Source: Pseudoxanthobacter soli DSM 19599
GTDB taxonomy: Bacteria > Pseudomonadota > Alphaproteobacteria > Rhizobiales > Segnochrobactraceae
Reading direction: 5' to 3'
Assembly (NCBI GenBank): GCA_945898215.1
Contig: CAMDHY010000003.1
Coordinates: 1-64,000 of the forward strand
Length of the DNA stretch: 64,000 nucleotides
The notes beneath the pieces are model-generated. The model saw nothing but the letters and a program-made list of their open reading frames with translations. It did no database searches and was not told the DNA's origin. A program made the position numbers and the translations under genes. Each line of letters begins with the position of its first letter. The first letter of the stretch is position 1. This document shows, one piece after another, positions 23,247 to 31,836 of the stretch.

Positions 23247-25157
23247 TCAGCCCGCGACCGCGGGCTCGGCCGGCGCGGCGGTGGCGAAGCGCACCGCGAC
23301 GGTGCCGGCGCGGCCGCGGACCGCGACCGCCGAGGGCGGCCCGAAACCGGCGGCACCGCCCGCGTAGCACTCGGCCGGCAGCGCCGAAAACACCGTCTCG
23401 GCCGCCGCCACCTGCGCCCGGTTCGCCTTGGCGATCTCGAGCAGGCGGCTCGCGACGTTGACGGTGTCGCCGGTCGCGGTGATGTGCTGGTGCGCGGCCG
23501 CGCCGAGGCGGGAGACGACGACCGGTCCGTAGTGGAGGCCGAACCGCACCGTCATCGCCGCCCCCGGGGCGGCGGCGGCGATGAAGGTCGAGAGCGCCGC
23601 GGCGAGCTCCCGGACGCTCGCCAGCGCCCGCTCCGCCTCGTCGCCGCGCCGCTCGGGGAAGCCGTAGACGATCATCGCGCCGTCGCCCATGAAAGCGACG
23701 ATCAGGCCGTCATGGGCGGTGGCGACCCGGCCGACCGCCTCGTGGAAGCCCTTCAGGAAGGCGCGCGTCTCACTTGGGCCGAGGCGTTCGCTGAGGCCGG
23801 TGAAGCCCGACAGGTCGAGGAACAGCACGGCCGCCTCGCAGGCGGACGGCTCGGCGAGGAAGTCGGGATCGTCGAGCCGGTCGGCGAGGAGCGGCGACTG
23901 CATGCGGGCGAGCGCCGCCCGCGTCTCGCCGAGGCGGGCGTTGAGGCGGTGCTCGAAGAGGTAGCGCGCGATGCCGTAGGCCACCGCCGTCGGCACGGCG
24001 GCGGCGAGCGGCAGGGCGATGCTCAGCCAGACGCCTGCCTCGAAGGCGACGACGACGGCGGCGAGCCAGGCCGCCGCGACGGCGCCGGCGAGCACCAACC
24101 CGAACGCCGGGCTCGCCAGTGCCATCAGCACGACGATGACGGCGGGCAGGGCGATGGTGGTGGCGGCGTCGATGCGGCGCACGCCCTCGTCGCGCACGAG
24201 GCCGGTGCCGGTGATCAGGTTGCCGATCGCCGTCGCCAGCACCTCGACGCCCGGCACGTCGGCGTCGAAGGGCGTGGCGAAGCGGTCGCCGCTGCCGAGC
24301 GCCGTGGTGCCGAAAACGACGATGCGGCCCGCGAGCGCCGCGAGCGCGGCCGGGTCGCCCGCCAGCACCCCCGCGGCGCTGATCGTCGCGATCGCTCCCT
24401 CCGGCCCGTAGTAGGTGAGCGGCAGGTGGTGGCCGAGGTCGAGCGGCTGGCGGATGGCGCCGAGGGTGACGTCGTCCGTGCCGAAGCGCGGCTCGGCGGC
24501 GAGCGCGGCGGCGGCGACGACCAGCGCGAAGCCCGGGGCGAGGCCGCCGTCCACCGCCACCAGCAGCGGCACGTGGCGCGGCGTGCCGCCGGCATCGACG
24601 GAGACGTTGACGAGCCCCGGGCGGGCGCGGCCGAGGAAGATGCCGGCCGGCCACGTCACCGCGGTGGCCCGCGGGATCGGGCCGATGCCGAGATCGACCA
24701 TCGCCTCGGCGGCGGCCTCCGGCGTCGGTGCCTCGTCGCCGCCGTCGAACACCGCCGCGGCGCCGATGACCGCGTTCGCCGCGGCCAGCGCCTCGGCGAG
24801 TGCCCGGTCGGCCCCCGAGCGGCTGTCCTCAAGGAACAGGTAGTCGAGCGCTACCACCTCAGGCCCGGCCGCGGCGATGCGGCCGACGATATCGGCGAGG
24901 ACGCCGCGCGACAGCGGGTAGCTGCCGACGGCGCGGATCGTCGCCTCGTCGACGGCGACGATGACGACGTCCGCCGGTGCCGGGCGCGGGCCAGCGAGGC
25001 GGAAACGCAGGTCGAGCGCCAAGGCCTCGATGCGGTCGAGCGAGGAGGCGGCCCCCGTCAGCTGCAGGCGGGCGAGCCAGGTGCCCCAGAGCGCCCCCGC
25101 GATCGCGAAGGCGAGCGTCAGGACCAGAAGGGCGCGGCGACCGGCCGCCGGCTTCAT
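23247..25157 (-). CDS. CHASE2-domain adenylate/guanylate cyclase
   Basis: The 636-residue membrane receptor has an N-terminal membrane helix (LLVLTLAFAIAGALWGTWLA), then a large periplasmic CHASE2 domain with ALDLRFRLAGPRP, IVAVDEATI and EVVALDYLFLED. Three closely spaced membrane segments follow, then a class III cyclase domain. In the cyclase, FLDLSGFTGLSERLG and GDGAMIVYGFPE carry the two metal aspartates, and TGDTVNVASRLLE binds the base region. Its ATG overlaps the stop of the FecR gene (ATGA), so the two are coupled. It probably makes cAMP or cGMP in response to an envelope signal. Confidence 0.92.
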   Translation of the reverse strand: MKPAAGRRALLVLTLAFAIAGALWGTWLARLQLTGAASSLDRIEALALDLRFRLAGPRPAPADVVIVAVDEATIRAVGSYPLSRGVLADIVGRIAAAGPEVVALDYLFLEDSRSGADRALAEALAAANAVIGAAAVFDGGDEAPTPEAAAEAMVDLGIGPIPRATAVTWPAGIFLGRARPGLVNVSVDAGGTPRHVPLLVAVDGGLAPGFALVVAAAALAAEPRFGTDDVTLGAIRQPLDLGHHLPLTYYGPEGAIATISAAGVLAGDPAALAALAGRIVVFGTTALGSGDRFATPFDADVPGVEVLATAIGNLITGTGLVRDEGVRRIDAATTIALPAVIVVLMALASPAFGLVLAGAVAAAWLAAVVVAFEAGVWLSIALPLAAAVPTAVAYGIARYLFEHRLNARLGETRAALARMQSPLLADRLDDPDFLAEPSACEAAVLFLDLSGFTGLSERLGPSETRAFLKGFHEAVGRVATAHDGLIVAFMGDGAMIVYGFPERRGDEAERALASVRELAAALSTFIAAAAPGAAMTVRFGLHYGPVVVSRLGAAAHQHITATGDTVNVASRLLEIAKANRAQVAAAETVFSALPAECYAGGAAGFGPPSAVAVRGRAGTVAVRFATAAPAEPAVAG

Positions 25158-25684
25158 CGTCCGAATCTGGCGAGCAGGGCGGCGACCCGGGCGGCGCCCC
25201 AGCGGATCACCTGCTGTGCGCCCGGTCCGCGGACATCGACGCCTTCGCCCGCCTGCAGCACGACGCCGCTGCCGCCGCCGCGCGGCGCGACGGCGACGCG
25301 GCCGGAGACGACGAAGACGGAGGTCGCGTCGGAGGCCGCATCGACGGCCCATTCGGTGCCGCGCACGGAGGCGACGGCGCGCGGCGTCATGATCTGGAAG
25401 CCGCGGCCGGCACCGGGATCGACCTTGACGAGGGCGGCGCCGCGGTCGAGGCGAAGCGCCTCGGGCCGGCCGTCACCGTCGCCGTCGACGACGGCATAGG
25501 CGGCCGAGCGCTCGACAGTGATCCTGAGGCCGTGGCCGCAGTCGAGCGTCAGCGCCGGGCCGGCGGCGGCCGGGTCGGGCCTGCAGCCGGCGTGGGACTG
25601 GGCGGCCGCCGGGGAAGCCAGGGCGGCGACCGTGGCGAGGGCCGTGAGGACACCGAAAGCGGCGTGCCGGGAGGAGCGGATCAT
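25154..25684 (-). CDS. Exported FecR-domain protein
   Basis: A protein of 176 residues with a signal peptide (FGVLTALATVAALASPAAAQ) and a FecR domain (GAALVKVDPGAGRGFQIMTPR, then ASVRGTEWAVDAASDATSVFVVSGRV). A DGDGDGRPE loop resembles a calcium-binding motif. FecR-domain periplasmic proteins pair with CHASE2 cyclases in many proteobacteria and probably modulate the sensor. The gene is translationally coupled to the cyclase and divergent from the crp-like gene. Confidence 0.88.
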   Translation of the reverse strand: MIRSSRHAAFGVLTALATVAALASPAAAQSHAGCRPDPAAAGPALTLDCGHGLRITVERSAAYAVVDGDGDGRPEALRLDRGAALVKVDPGAGRGFQIMTPRAVASVRGTEWAVDAASDATSVFVVSGRVAVAPRGGGSGVVLQAGEGVDVRGPGAQQVIRWGAARVAALLARFGR

Positions 25685-25795
25685 CGGGTAGACCTCGTCT
25701 TGCTGGGCAGCCGGGCGCGCGAAGTCTACTCTCGCACGCTCGGGGACGTCACCGCCAACATGGTAGTGCCGGCCGGTTGGAACAGGGGTCGTGGG

Positions 25796-25852
25796 GCCGG
25801 TCGGGGGACCGGCGATCTTTGTCGCGGGGCCGGTCCGACAGACCGGCCCCGC
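25796..25852 (+). repeat. Two consecutive inverted repeats in the crp-like leader
   Basis: GCCGGTC (25796) pairs with GACCGGC (25807-25813) around GGGG. GCGGGGCCGGTC (25824) pairs perfectly with GACCGGCCCCGC (25841-25852) around CGACA. Both hairpins share the GGCCGGTC/GACCGGC half-sites. The second ends about 25 bp before the ATG at 25878. They could be operator half-sites or an mRNA structure. Confidence 0.6.
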
Positions 25853-25877
25853 GGAGGTTCGAGACGGGAGCCGTTCG

Positions 25878-26567
25878 ATGCCGACCGTTGACACCGCCGA
25901 CATTGCCACGCAGCTCGGCCGCGCCAGCCTGTTCACCGGCCTATCGCAGCCGCAGCTTTTGCGCGTCGCGGCGATCGCGCGCACGGTGCGCCTCTCGGCC
26001 GGCGCGTCGCTGTTCACCGTCGGCGATCCGGCCGACGGGTTGTACTGCGTGTCCACCGGCGTCGTGCGCATCTTCCTCGACAACGCCGACGGGCGGGAGC
26101 TGACGATCACGCTCTGCGAGGAGGGCGAGGTGATCGGGGAGGTGGCGCTGCTCGACGGCTTGAGCCGCTCCGCCAACGCCGCGGCACTGACCGACGTCGA
26201 GCTGCTGTTCGTCGGCCGGCGCGTCTTCCTCGAGCTGTTCGACGAGGAGCCTGGACTGTCGAAGGCGATCGTGCTGGCGCTGTGCGAGCGGCTCCGGCTC
26301 GCCACCGACAAGATCAACCGCGCCGCCTTCCTCGACCTGCGCGACCGGCTCCTGGTGCTCCTGCGCGAACTCGCCATCGTGCACGGCCACATCGAGCCGG
26401 ATGCGGCGGTCGTCGACCTCGATCTGACCCAGGGGATGCTCGCCCAGATGCTGGGAGCCACCCGGGAAGCGGTCAACAAGCAGCTCCGCCTGTTGCAGAA
26501 AGAGGGGCGGATCAAGGTGGAGGGCGGGCGGATCGCGGTCGCCCGCCTCCGCCCGCCTCCGCCGTGA
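25878..26567 (+). CDS. Crp/Fnr-family transcriptional regulator
   Basis: The 229-residue regulator has an N-terminal cyclic-nucleotide-binding barrel; the phosphate-binding cassette reads GEVALLDGLSRSANA with the Glu and Arg-Ser expected for cAMP binding. The C-terminal winged helix reads LTQGMLAQMLGATREAVNKQ. There is no Fnr-type iron-sulfur cysteine set. It is divergent from the FecR-cyclase operon, so it is the natural candidate for the receiver of the nucleotide that this cyclase makes. The start at 25878 follows a GGGAG and a long GC-rich hairpin. Confidence 0.92.
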   Translation: MPTVDTADIATQLGRASLFTGLSQPQLLRVAAIARTVRLSAGASLFTVGDPADGLYCVSTGVVRIFLDNADGRELTITLCEEGEVIGEVALLDGLSRSANAAALTDVELLFVGRRVFLELFDEEPGLSKAIVLALCERLRLATDKINRAAFLDLRDRLLVLLRELAIVHGHIEPDAAVVDLDLTQGMLAQMLGATREAVNKQLRLLQKEGRIKVEGGRIAVARLRPPPP

Positions 26568-26573
26568 GGGTCG

Positions 26574-26804
26574 TCACGGCCGGCGGCGCAGCCGGCTTTC
26601 GGCGATGCGGTCGGCGAGACCGTTGATCTCGGTCCGCTCGAGGCCGATGTCCTCGAGGATGCGGTCGTCGAGGTCACCGAGGATCTGGCGGGTCCTGGCC
26701 GCGGCGAACCGCGTCAGGAGGTAGGCCGACAGGTTCCGGCAGGCGCCGAGCGCCCGGCGGGCGGCGAGGCCGCCGGCCCGGCCGGCGGAAAGGGTGGTCT
26801 GCAT
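26574..26804 (-). CDS. DUF1127 (YjiS-like) small basic protein
   Basis: This is a 76-residue protein ending in the DUF1127 motif RTRQILGDLDDRILEDIGL. In alphaproteobacteria such Arg-rich proteins affect RNA turnover and phosphate or carbon metabolism, and are often stress-induced. The N-terminal part is Ala/Gly/Arg-rich. The ATG at 26804 has GGAG at 8-nt spacing. It is convergent with the crp-like gene, 7 bp away. Confidence 0.88.
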   Translation of the reverse strand: MQTTLSAGRAGGLAARRALGACRNLSAYLLTRFAAARTRQILGDLDDRILEDIGLERTEINGLADRIAESRLRRRP

Positions 26805-26834
26805 GTCGAGTGCTCCGAATGGGGAGCCCGCCGG

Positions 26835-27893
26835 TCAAGGACGGGCTTCCAGGATCATGTTGAAGGGCGTCTCCGCCGCACGGCGGACCCGCGAGAAGCC
26901 GGCTTCGGCGAGGACGTCCGCAAGCCGCGCCTCGCCGGCCTGGGCGCCGAGCGCGAGCCCGACCTCCTGGGCCATCGAGACGGGCGTGCAGATCATCGTC
27001 GAGGCGGCGTAGTAGAGGCGGCTGACGGCGTTGAGGTTGTCCTCCAGCCGGTCGCCGGCCATCGGCTCGACCAGCATGAGGACGCCATCGGCCGACAGCG
27101 TCGTGCGCAGGTGCGAGGCCGCGCCGATGGGATCGCCCATGTCGTGCAGGCAATCGAACATCGTCACGAGATCGAAGCCGCGCACCGGCACGTCGGTCGC
27201 CGCCAGGGTGGCGAAGCGGGTGTTGCCGGCGACGCCCGCCTCTTCCGCCGCCGCCCGCGCCCGCTGGATGGAGCCGGCGTGGTAGTCGAAGCCGGCGAAG
27301 TTCGAGCGCGGAAAGGCCTGTGCCATCAGGATGGTGGAGGCCCCGTGGCCGCAGCCGACGTCGGCGACGCGAGCGCCCTCCGAGAGCTTCTCGACGACCC
27401 CGTCGAGGGCCGGCAGCCAGTCGCGCACGAGGTGCTCGCCGTAGCCGGCGCGGAAGAAGCGCTCGACGCCGGAGAACAGGCAGTCGCAGCGCTCGTGCCA
27501 GCCGAGGCCCTTGCCGCTGCGGAAGGCTTCCGCGACGCGGGGGGCATCGACGACGCTGGAGGCGATCACCTCGAAGCCGCCGAGCATGTTCACCGGGCTC
27601 TCGGGATCGGCGAACACCGCCGCCTGCTCCGGCGTCATCTCGAATGTCTCGGAGGCCTGATGATAGTCAAGATAGCCGGCGGCGGCGTGGGCCGCGAGCC
27701 ACTCCTGGATGCAGCGCTCGTGGGTGCGGGTGCGCTCGGCGAGCGCTTTCGCGGTCGTCGGTCCCGCATCGCGCAGGGCGGCGTAGAGGCCGAGCTCGTC
27801 GCCGATCCGCACCAGCGGCACGATCGACGCGGCCCCGAGTTCGCCGAGCATCCTGCCGACGAAGGCGTCGAGCCGCGCCTGGTCGAGTGTCAT
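26835..27893 (-). CDS. Rv2258c-like SAM-dependent methyltransferase with winged-helix N-terminus
   Basis: A 352-residue protein. The first 90 residues (AASIVPLVRIGDELGLYAAL, TAKALAERTRTHERCIQEWL) form a winged-helix dimerisation domain. The second part is a class I methyltransferase with SAM loop VADVGCGHGASTILMAQAF, ADVPVRG and LHDMGDP. This layout matches mycobacterial Rv2258c and many rhizobial paralogues; the substrate is unknown. The start was chosen at the ATG with AAGGGGA in front. The 220-bp gap after it toward the phytase-like gene shows no clear motif. Confidence 0.82.
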   Translation of the reverse strand: MTLDQARLDAFVGRMLGELGAASIVPLVRIGDELGLYAALRDAGPTTAKALAERTRTHERCIQEWLAAHAAAGYLDYHQASETFEMTPEQAAVFADPESPVNMLGGFEVIASSVVDAPRVAEAFRSGKGLGWHERCDCLFSGVERFFRAGYGEHLVRDWLPALDGVVEKLSEGARVADVGCGHGASTILMAQAFPRSNFAGFDYHAGSIQRARAAAEEAGVAGNTRFATLAATDVPVRGFDLVTMFDCLHDMGDPIGAASHLRTTLSADGVLMLVEPMAGDRLEDNLNAVSRLYYAASTMICTPVSMAQEVGLALGAQAGEARLADVLAEAGFSRVRRAAETPFNMILEARP

Positions 27894-28113
27894 GGTCGTC
27901 CCCTTTGCTCTGAGACACCGCCGGCTCGCCGGGCGGCGTTCCGTCCGGGCGACATCACCCGTCGGACGAGTAGGGGGATAGGCCTTCGCGGGTGGCGGGG
28001 ATGTGAAGTTCGTCACAAGCCGGCCGATTTCGCGGATTTCTTCGGGGTCGCGGACGACCGTCCGGCGGGATCCCGCGAGGGGCACGGCCGAGCCGCACCC
28101 CTCGCCCCCGACG

Positions 28114-29484
28114 TCACTGCGCCGAGAGGAGCTCCGGCACGGCGAGCAGGATCAGCTCGTTGTCGTCCTGCTTCTGCGGCTCGCGCCCGGCCGAGAACGG
28201 CAGGTTGTTGTCGTTGCCGACGATGATGTGGCGGCCGTCGACGACGGCGACGTCCTCGATCGTCACGAACGGGAAGGTGAAGCCACCCTCCGAGCCGCCC
28301 TGGCGCGCCTTGCCGTCGGGATCGGCGATCTTCAGGAGGTCGATCGAGCCGATCTTGCGGACGCGGCCGTCCTCAGTGAGTTCGATCTTGAAGACGCGCT
28401 TGAAGGCGGCCGGGGCGACGAAGCAGTCGGGGCCCTTGTCACCTTCGGCGCAGGCGCGGGCGACAATGCCCTCGTTGTTGTCGCGCTCGATGACGAGGGC
28501 GGTGCGCGCGTCGATCATGTTGAAGTCGCCGATGTTGTTGCCGGCGACGGCGAGCGGATAGGTCCAGGAGCGGCCCGTCCAGGCCCCCTTCTCGACGTCG
28601 AACTCGAGCACGCGCAGCACCTCGCTGCCGTCGACCGTCTCCCAGGCCTCGGCGGCGTCGACCCACAGCGGCCCCTCGAGGAGGGGAAAGAGGAAGCGGC
28701 CGTCCGGCGAGGCGGCCATGCCCTCGAAGCCGCGCGAGCGGCGGACGGTGAAGGCGACCTTGCCGCCGGGTACGGCCGGCATCGTCACGGCCGGGTGGTC
28801 GGGGGAACGGACGCCGACGCCGTCGACCATCGTCTCGTGGAAGGCCCTGGCGCGGCCGTAGCGGCCGAACTCGACCAGGAAGGGGCCGAACTCGTCGCCG
28901 ACGAAGAAGCCGTCACCGATCGGCTGGATCGACTCGACGTCGAGGTCGGCGCCGGTGAGGTAGCGGCTGCCGGTGCTCTCCCCAGCGATGCGGTAGGGGA
29001 TGACCTTGTCGGGATCGGAGAGGAAGACCGTCTCCTCGATCTTGACCGTGCCGGTGTTCCAATCCGGCCGCAGCCGGTGGACGATCAGCATGGCGTCGGG
29101 CGAGTTCGCCTTGGCGCCGAAGCCGTTGTCCTGGATCACCCAGTAGGACCCGTCACCGACCGACTTGATGCCGGAGAAGCCCTGCACCGGCTGGCCCGCG
29201 AACGGCGTCGCCATGCCGGTCAGGCGCGGCGCCTCCTTGGCCGACAGGAAGCTCGAGCCCGGGACGCTGCCGATGCTGTCGACACGGCGAGCGTCCGGCG
29301 CGGCGTACTTGCCGGACACAGCGAGGTCGGCGGGGGCATCCGCCGGCGGCGCGACGAAGGTGGCGGCGGGGAGCACCGCATGGCCGGCGAGCGTCGCCGG
29401 AAAGGTGTCGTCGGCGAAGGCTGCGGGGGCGGCGAAAATGGCGACGGCCAGCGCCGACGCCAGCGTTCGAACGATCGAGGTCAT
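28114..29484 (-). CDS. Exported esterase-like phytase family protein
   Basis: The 456-residue protein has a signal peptide (ALAVAIFAAPAAFADD) and a beta-propeller-like domain with GFSGIKSVGDGSYWVIQDNG, ESIQPIGDGFFVGDEFGPFL and FEGMAASPDGRFLFPLLEG. The end reads VTIEDVAVVDGRHIIVGNDNN. It matches the esterase-like activity of phytase family (periplasmic or secreted). The natural substrate is unknown; release of phosphate or cleavage of an ester is an inference from the family name only. The ribosome site GGAG is well placed. Confidence 0.82.
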   Translation of the reverse strand: MTSIVRTLASALAVAIFAAPAAFADDTFPATLAGHAVLPAATFVAPPADAPADLAVSGKYAAPDARRVDSIGSVPGSSFLSAKEAPRLTGMATPFAGQPVQGFSGIKSVGDGSYWVIQDNGFGAKANSPDAMLIVHRLRPDWNTGTVKIEETVFLSDPDKVIPYRIAGESTGSRYLTGADLDVESIQPIGDGFFVGDEFGPFLVEFGRYGRARAFHETMVDGVGVRSPDHPAVTMPAVPGGKVAFTVRRSRGFEGMAASPDGRFLFPLLEGPLWVDAAEAWETVDGSEVLRVLEFDVEKGAWTGRSWTYPLAVAGNNIGDFNMIDARTALVIERDNNEGIVARACAEGDKGPDCFVAPAAFKRVFKIELTEDGRVRKIGSIDLLKIADPDGKARQGGSEGGFTFPFVTIEDVAVVDGRHIIVGNDNNLPFSAGREPQKQDDNELILLAVPELLSAQ

Positions 29485-29654
29485 CGGTCGATCTCCAGGG
29501 AGCGGATGCCGGCGGGGGCTGCCGGTGGGCCGCTTATGGAGATTGCGGACGACGCTCGTGTATCAGTCGCACAAGACCCGGTGACGAGACGACGGCGCGG
29601 AGAACGTCCGCACCGGCCGGGTTCGATCGCGGATTGCACAGTGCCGTCGACGCA

Positions 29655-29682
29655 CAGCGGCCGGCGGGGGGGCCGGCCGCTG
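29655..29682 (-). terminator. Perfect 11-bp stem-loop after the DUF4397 gene
   Basis: CAGCGGCCGGC pairs with GCCGGCCGCTG around a six-G loop, 30 bp beyond the stop codon of the DUF4397 gene on the minus strand. There is no U-run, so it may act as a 3'-end stabiliser or a terminator. Confidence 0.5.
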
Positions 29683-29711
29683 CTCAGAAAGGGGGATGAC
29701 CTTCGCCCGGC

Positions 29712-30428
29712 TCAGAAGACGCCGGGGATGACCTTCTGGATCAGCGCCAGCGAGCCGCTCTCGGCGCTGCCGACGACGAAGCCGAGGACAACGCCCTGGG
29801 GCGGCGTGGCGACGACGGGGGCGGGGCCGAGGACGGTCTGGCGGCTACCGGCGGGCTGCACTTCGAGGCTCAACGTGCCGGGCTCGGACGGGACGAGGGC
29901 GGCGTCGTTCGCGCCGGGGGCGATGCTGCGGATGGCGACACTGCCGTCGACGACGATCTTCACCGCCGGCGCGGCGGCCGCGTGGTTGGCGACGAGGCGG
30001 GTGCGCCCGTCCCGGACGGCCTTCTGATCGGCGCGGAAGACGTAGGCGGTCGGCGCGCCGGCCGGGTCGAGGGCGGCGACGACGGAGTTGAAGCGGTTCG
30101 GGGCCACCCGGACCTCGCCGGTGATCACGGGCTCGTTGGAGCACGGCGCCGTGCTGCTCGCGGGGCTGATCGCGACGTCATAGGTGCCGGCCGCAACGGT
30201 GAAGGGACCGGCGACCTCGCCGAATACCAGGCCCTCCACCAGGCAGATCTCGCCGGCGACGCGCACATCCACGGGGAGCCGCGGATCGAATTCGGGTCCC
30301 AGGTCACGCCCGGGAATTCCGTGAACGACATAGAATGTTGTGGTCGCCTCTTGGGCGAAGGCCGCAGGACTGAAGAACGATGCCGCGACCAGGAGCGCTG
30401 CAAAGATACGTTTCTCCATCGATTTCAT
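29712..30428 (-). CDS. Exported DUF4397-domain protein
   Basis: The 238-residue protein has a signal peptide (FAALLVAASFFSPAAFAQ). The DUF4397 pattern is seen in YVVHGIPGRDLGPEFDPRLP and PFTVAAGTYDVAIS, and a second similar module starts near TRLVANHAAAAPAVKIVVDG. The end is Val/Gly rich with no anchor. DUF4397 proteins are secreted beta-sandwich proteins of unknown function. The start at 30428 has AGGA at 8-nt spacing; the ATG nine bases downstream is an alternative. Confidence 0.82.
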   Translation of the reverse strand: MKSMEKRIFAALLVAASFFSPAAFAQEATTTFYVVHGIPGRDLGPEFDPRLPVDVRVAGEICLVEGLVFGEVAGPFTVAAGTYDVAISPASSTAPCSNEPVITGEVRVAPNRFNSVVAALDPAGAPTAYVFRADQKAVRDGRTRLVANHAAAAPAVKIVVDGSVAIRSIAPGANDAALVPSEPGTLSLEVQPAGSRQTVLGPAPVVATPPQGVVLGFVVGSAESGSLALIQKVIPGVF

Positions 30429-30751
30429 AACGATTTCCTAATCGGGTGGAACATGAGTGTATGAAGACTGGAGGATATGCGCTGGGTGCGCATTTTAGGT
30501 CTCATGCAATCTTCAAGGGGAACTACGCAAGCTGATTTGGACTGGATCAGCCGCGAGGCGCGAGCGGCGTGAATCGCCGCTTCGATGACGACCGAAACCC
30601 CTGTGGACGGCCGTTCGCATACGCCGAGCGTGTACGTTGCAAGTCCAGGATCTGTGCGGGTTTTCAGCGTTCGCCGCGGCGGCGCGCGGGCGTCTGATCA
30701 CGATCTCGTGATTGACGATCCGACAGGTCGGGTTTCGGGATGCGGAGCGCT
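30429..30751. other. Intergenic region without recognised gene
   Basis: 323 bp between the DUF4397 gene and tehA, both on the minus strand. It is more AT-rich than the surroundings near 30430-30540, suiting a promoter for the DUF4397 gene, but no -35/-10 pair with good spacing was found. Open frames here are short and unsupported. Confidence 0.5.
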
Positions 30752-31705
30752 TCAGCCGGCAGCGGGCTTCGGCACCAGCCGGCCCTGGGCGAGCCGCAGC
30801 ACCGTCGCCGCCGACAGGGCGGCGATCGCGAGGTTGGCGAGCACGAAGAGGGCGACGGCGATCCACTCGATCACCGGCGGCGCGCCGCGGCCGACGAGGA
30901 GGATCGCCGACAGCGGCGCCGCCGTCAGGCCGAAGGAGAAGGCCCACCAACTCGGCGAGAAGCCGTTCGCCGCCACCCACGGCAACAGGCGGGCGATGAC
31001 GAGCATCAGCATCAGGCCGTAGCCGAGGAGCGCGTAGTCGAAGGATCCCGGCGTCCCGGAACTGACGGCGAGATAGGCGACGAGGCCGACGACCGGCGGG
31101 GCGAGTTGGATGCCGATCAGCGGCCGGATCGCCGGTGCCATCGGCTCGTGGCTGAAGAAGCGCGCCCAGATGGTGGATTCGATCGCGAGCCAGGAGAGCA
31201 TGCCGGCGCCGAAGAACAGCATGCCGACCTCGGGAAGGCGCATGGCGCCGAGCGCGATGGTGGCGACGAAGTTGCCGGCGACCAGCGGCAGGTAGAGCAC
31301 CGGCGTGATCATCGGCGCCGGCAGGGTGCCGAGCCAGAGCCCGCCGACCCGCCAGGCGATGTAGACGAGGTGTCCGACGAGGCCGATTGCCAGCAGCGTC
31401 CAGGCGAGTGCCTCGCTGTAGGGCCGGACGGCACCGACCATCAGGAGCGTGGCGACGAAGACCAGGCCGACGAAGCAGCACTGCACGGGGTGCTCGAGAT
31501 CGGCCTTCACGGCCTCGAAGTTGGCGGCGCAGCGGGCGACGAAGCCGATGGCGAGGATGATCCAGACGAGCGCGGCCAGCGCCAGCACCAGTTCGCCGAC
31601 AGGGGGCGGCACGCCCCAGACCGTGGCGGCGGCGCGCCAGCCGGCCCCGAGCCCGGCGAGCCCGAGGACGATCGCGAACAGGGACGACGGCAGTCGGGTC
31701 AGCAT
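30752..31705 (-). CDS. TehA/SLAC1-type (TDT family) membrane channel or transporter
   Basis: The 317-residue integral membrane protein has about ten helices. LFAIVLGLAGLGAGWR at the N-terminus and GGLWLGTLPAPMITPVLYLP are typical of the tellurite-resistance/dicarboxylate transporter family, whose structure includes the plant SLAC1 anion channel. It probably passes small anions. The start has a GGAGG ribosome site. The gene lies downstream of ahcY in the same orientation but is separated from it by a strong terminator. Confidence 0.88.
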   Translation of the reverse strand: MLTRLPSSLFAIVLGLAGLGAGWRAAATVWGVPPPVGELVLALAALVWIILAIGFVARCAANFEAVKADLEHPVQCCFVGLVFVATLLMVGAVRPYSEALAWTLLAIGLVGHLVYIAWRVGGLWLGTLPAPMITPVLYLPLVAGNFVATIALGAMRLPEVGMLFFGAGMLSWLAIESTIWARFFSHEPMAPAIRPLIGIQLAPPVVGLVAYLAVSSGTPGSFDYALLGYGLMLMLVIARLLPWVAANGFSPSWWAFSFGLTAAPLSAILLVGRGAPPVIEWIAVALFVLANLAIAALSAATVLRLAQGRLVPKPAAG

Positions 31706-31779
31706 CGGCGACCTCCACGAGCAGGGGAGACGGGAGGCTTACGACAACCGGTGGCCTTCGACCAAGGGTGGCCGGCGAC

Positions 31780-31807
31780 AAAAAAGGGGCGGCCGTGCGG
31801 CCGCCCC
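31780..31807 (-). terminator. Rho-independent terminator of ahcY
   Basis: GGGGCGGCCG pairs with CGGCCGCCCC around a TG loop. On the minus strand the stem is followed by TTTTTT. It is a textbook intrinsic terminator about 30 bp after the ahcY stop. Confidence 0.92.
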
Positions 31808-31836
31808 GTGCTCCGGCTTCGGGCGGGGCCCGAGGA

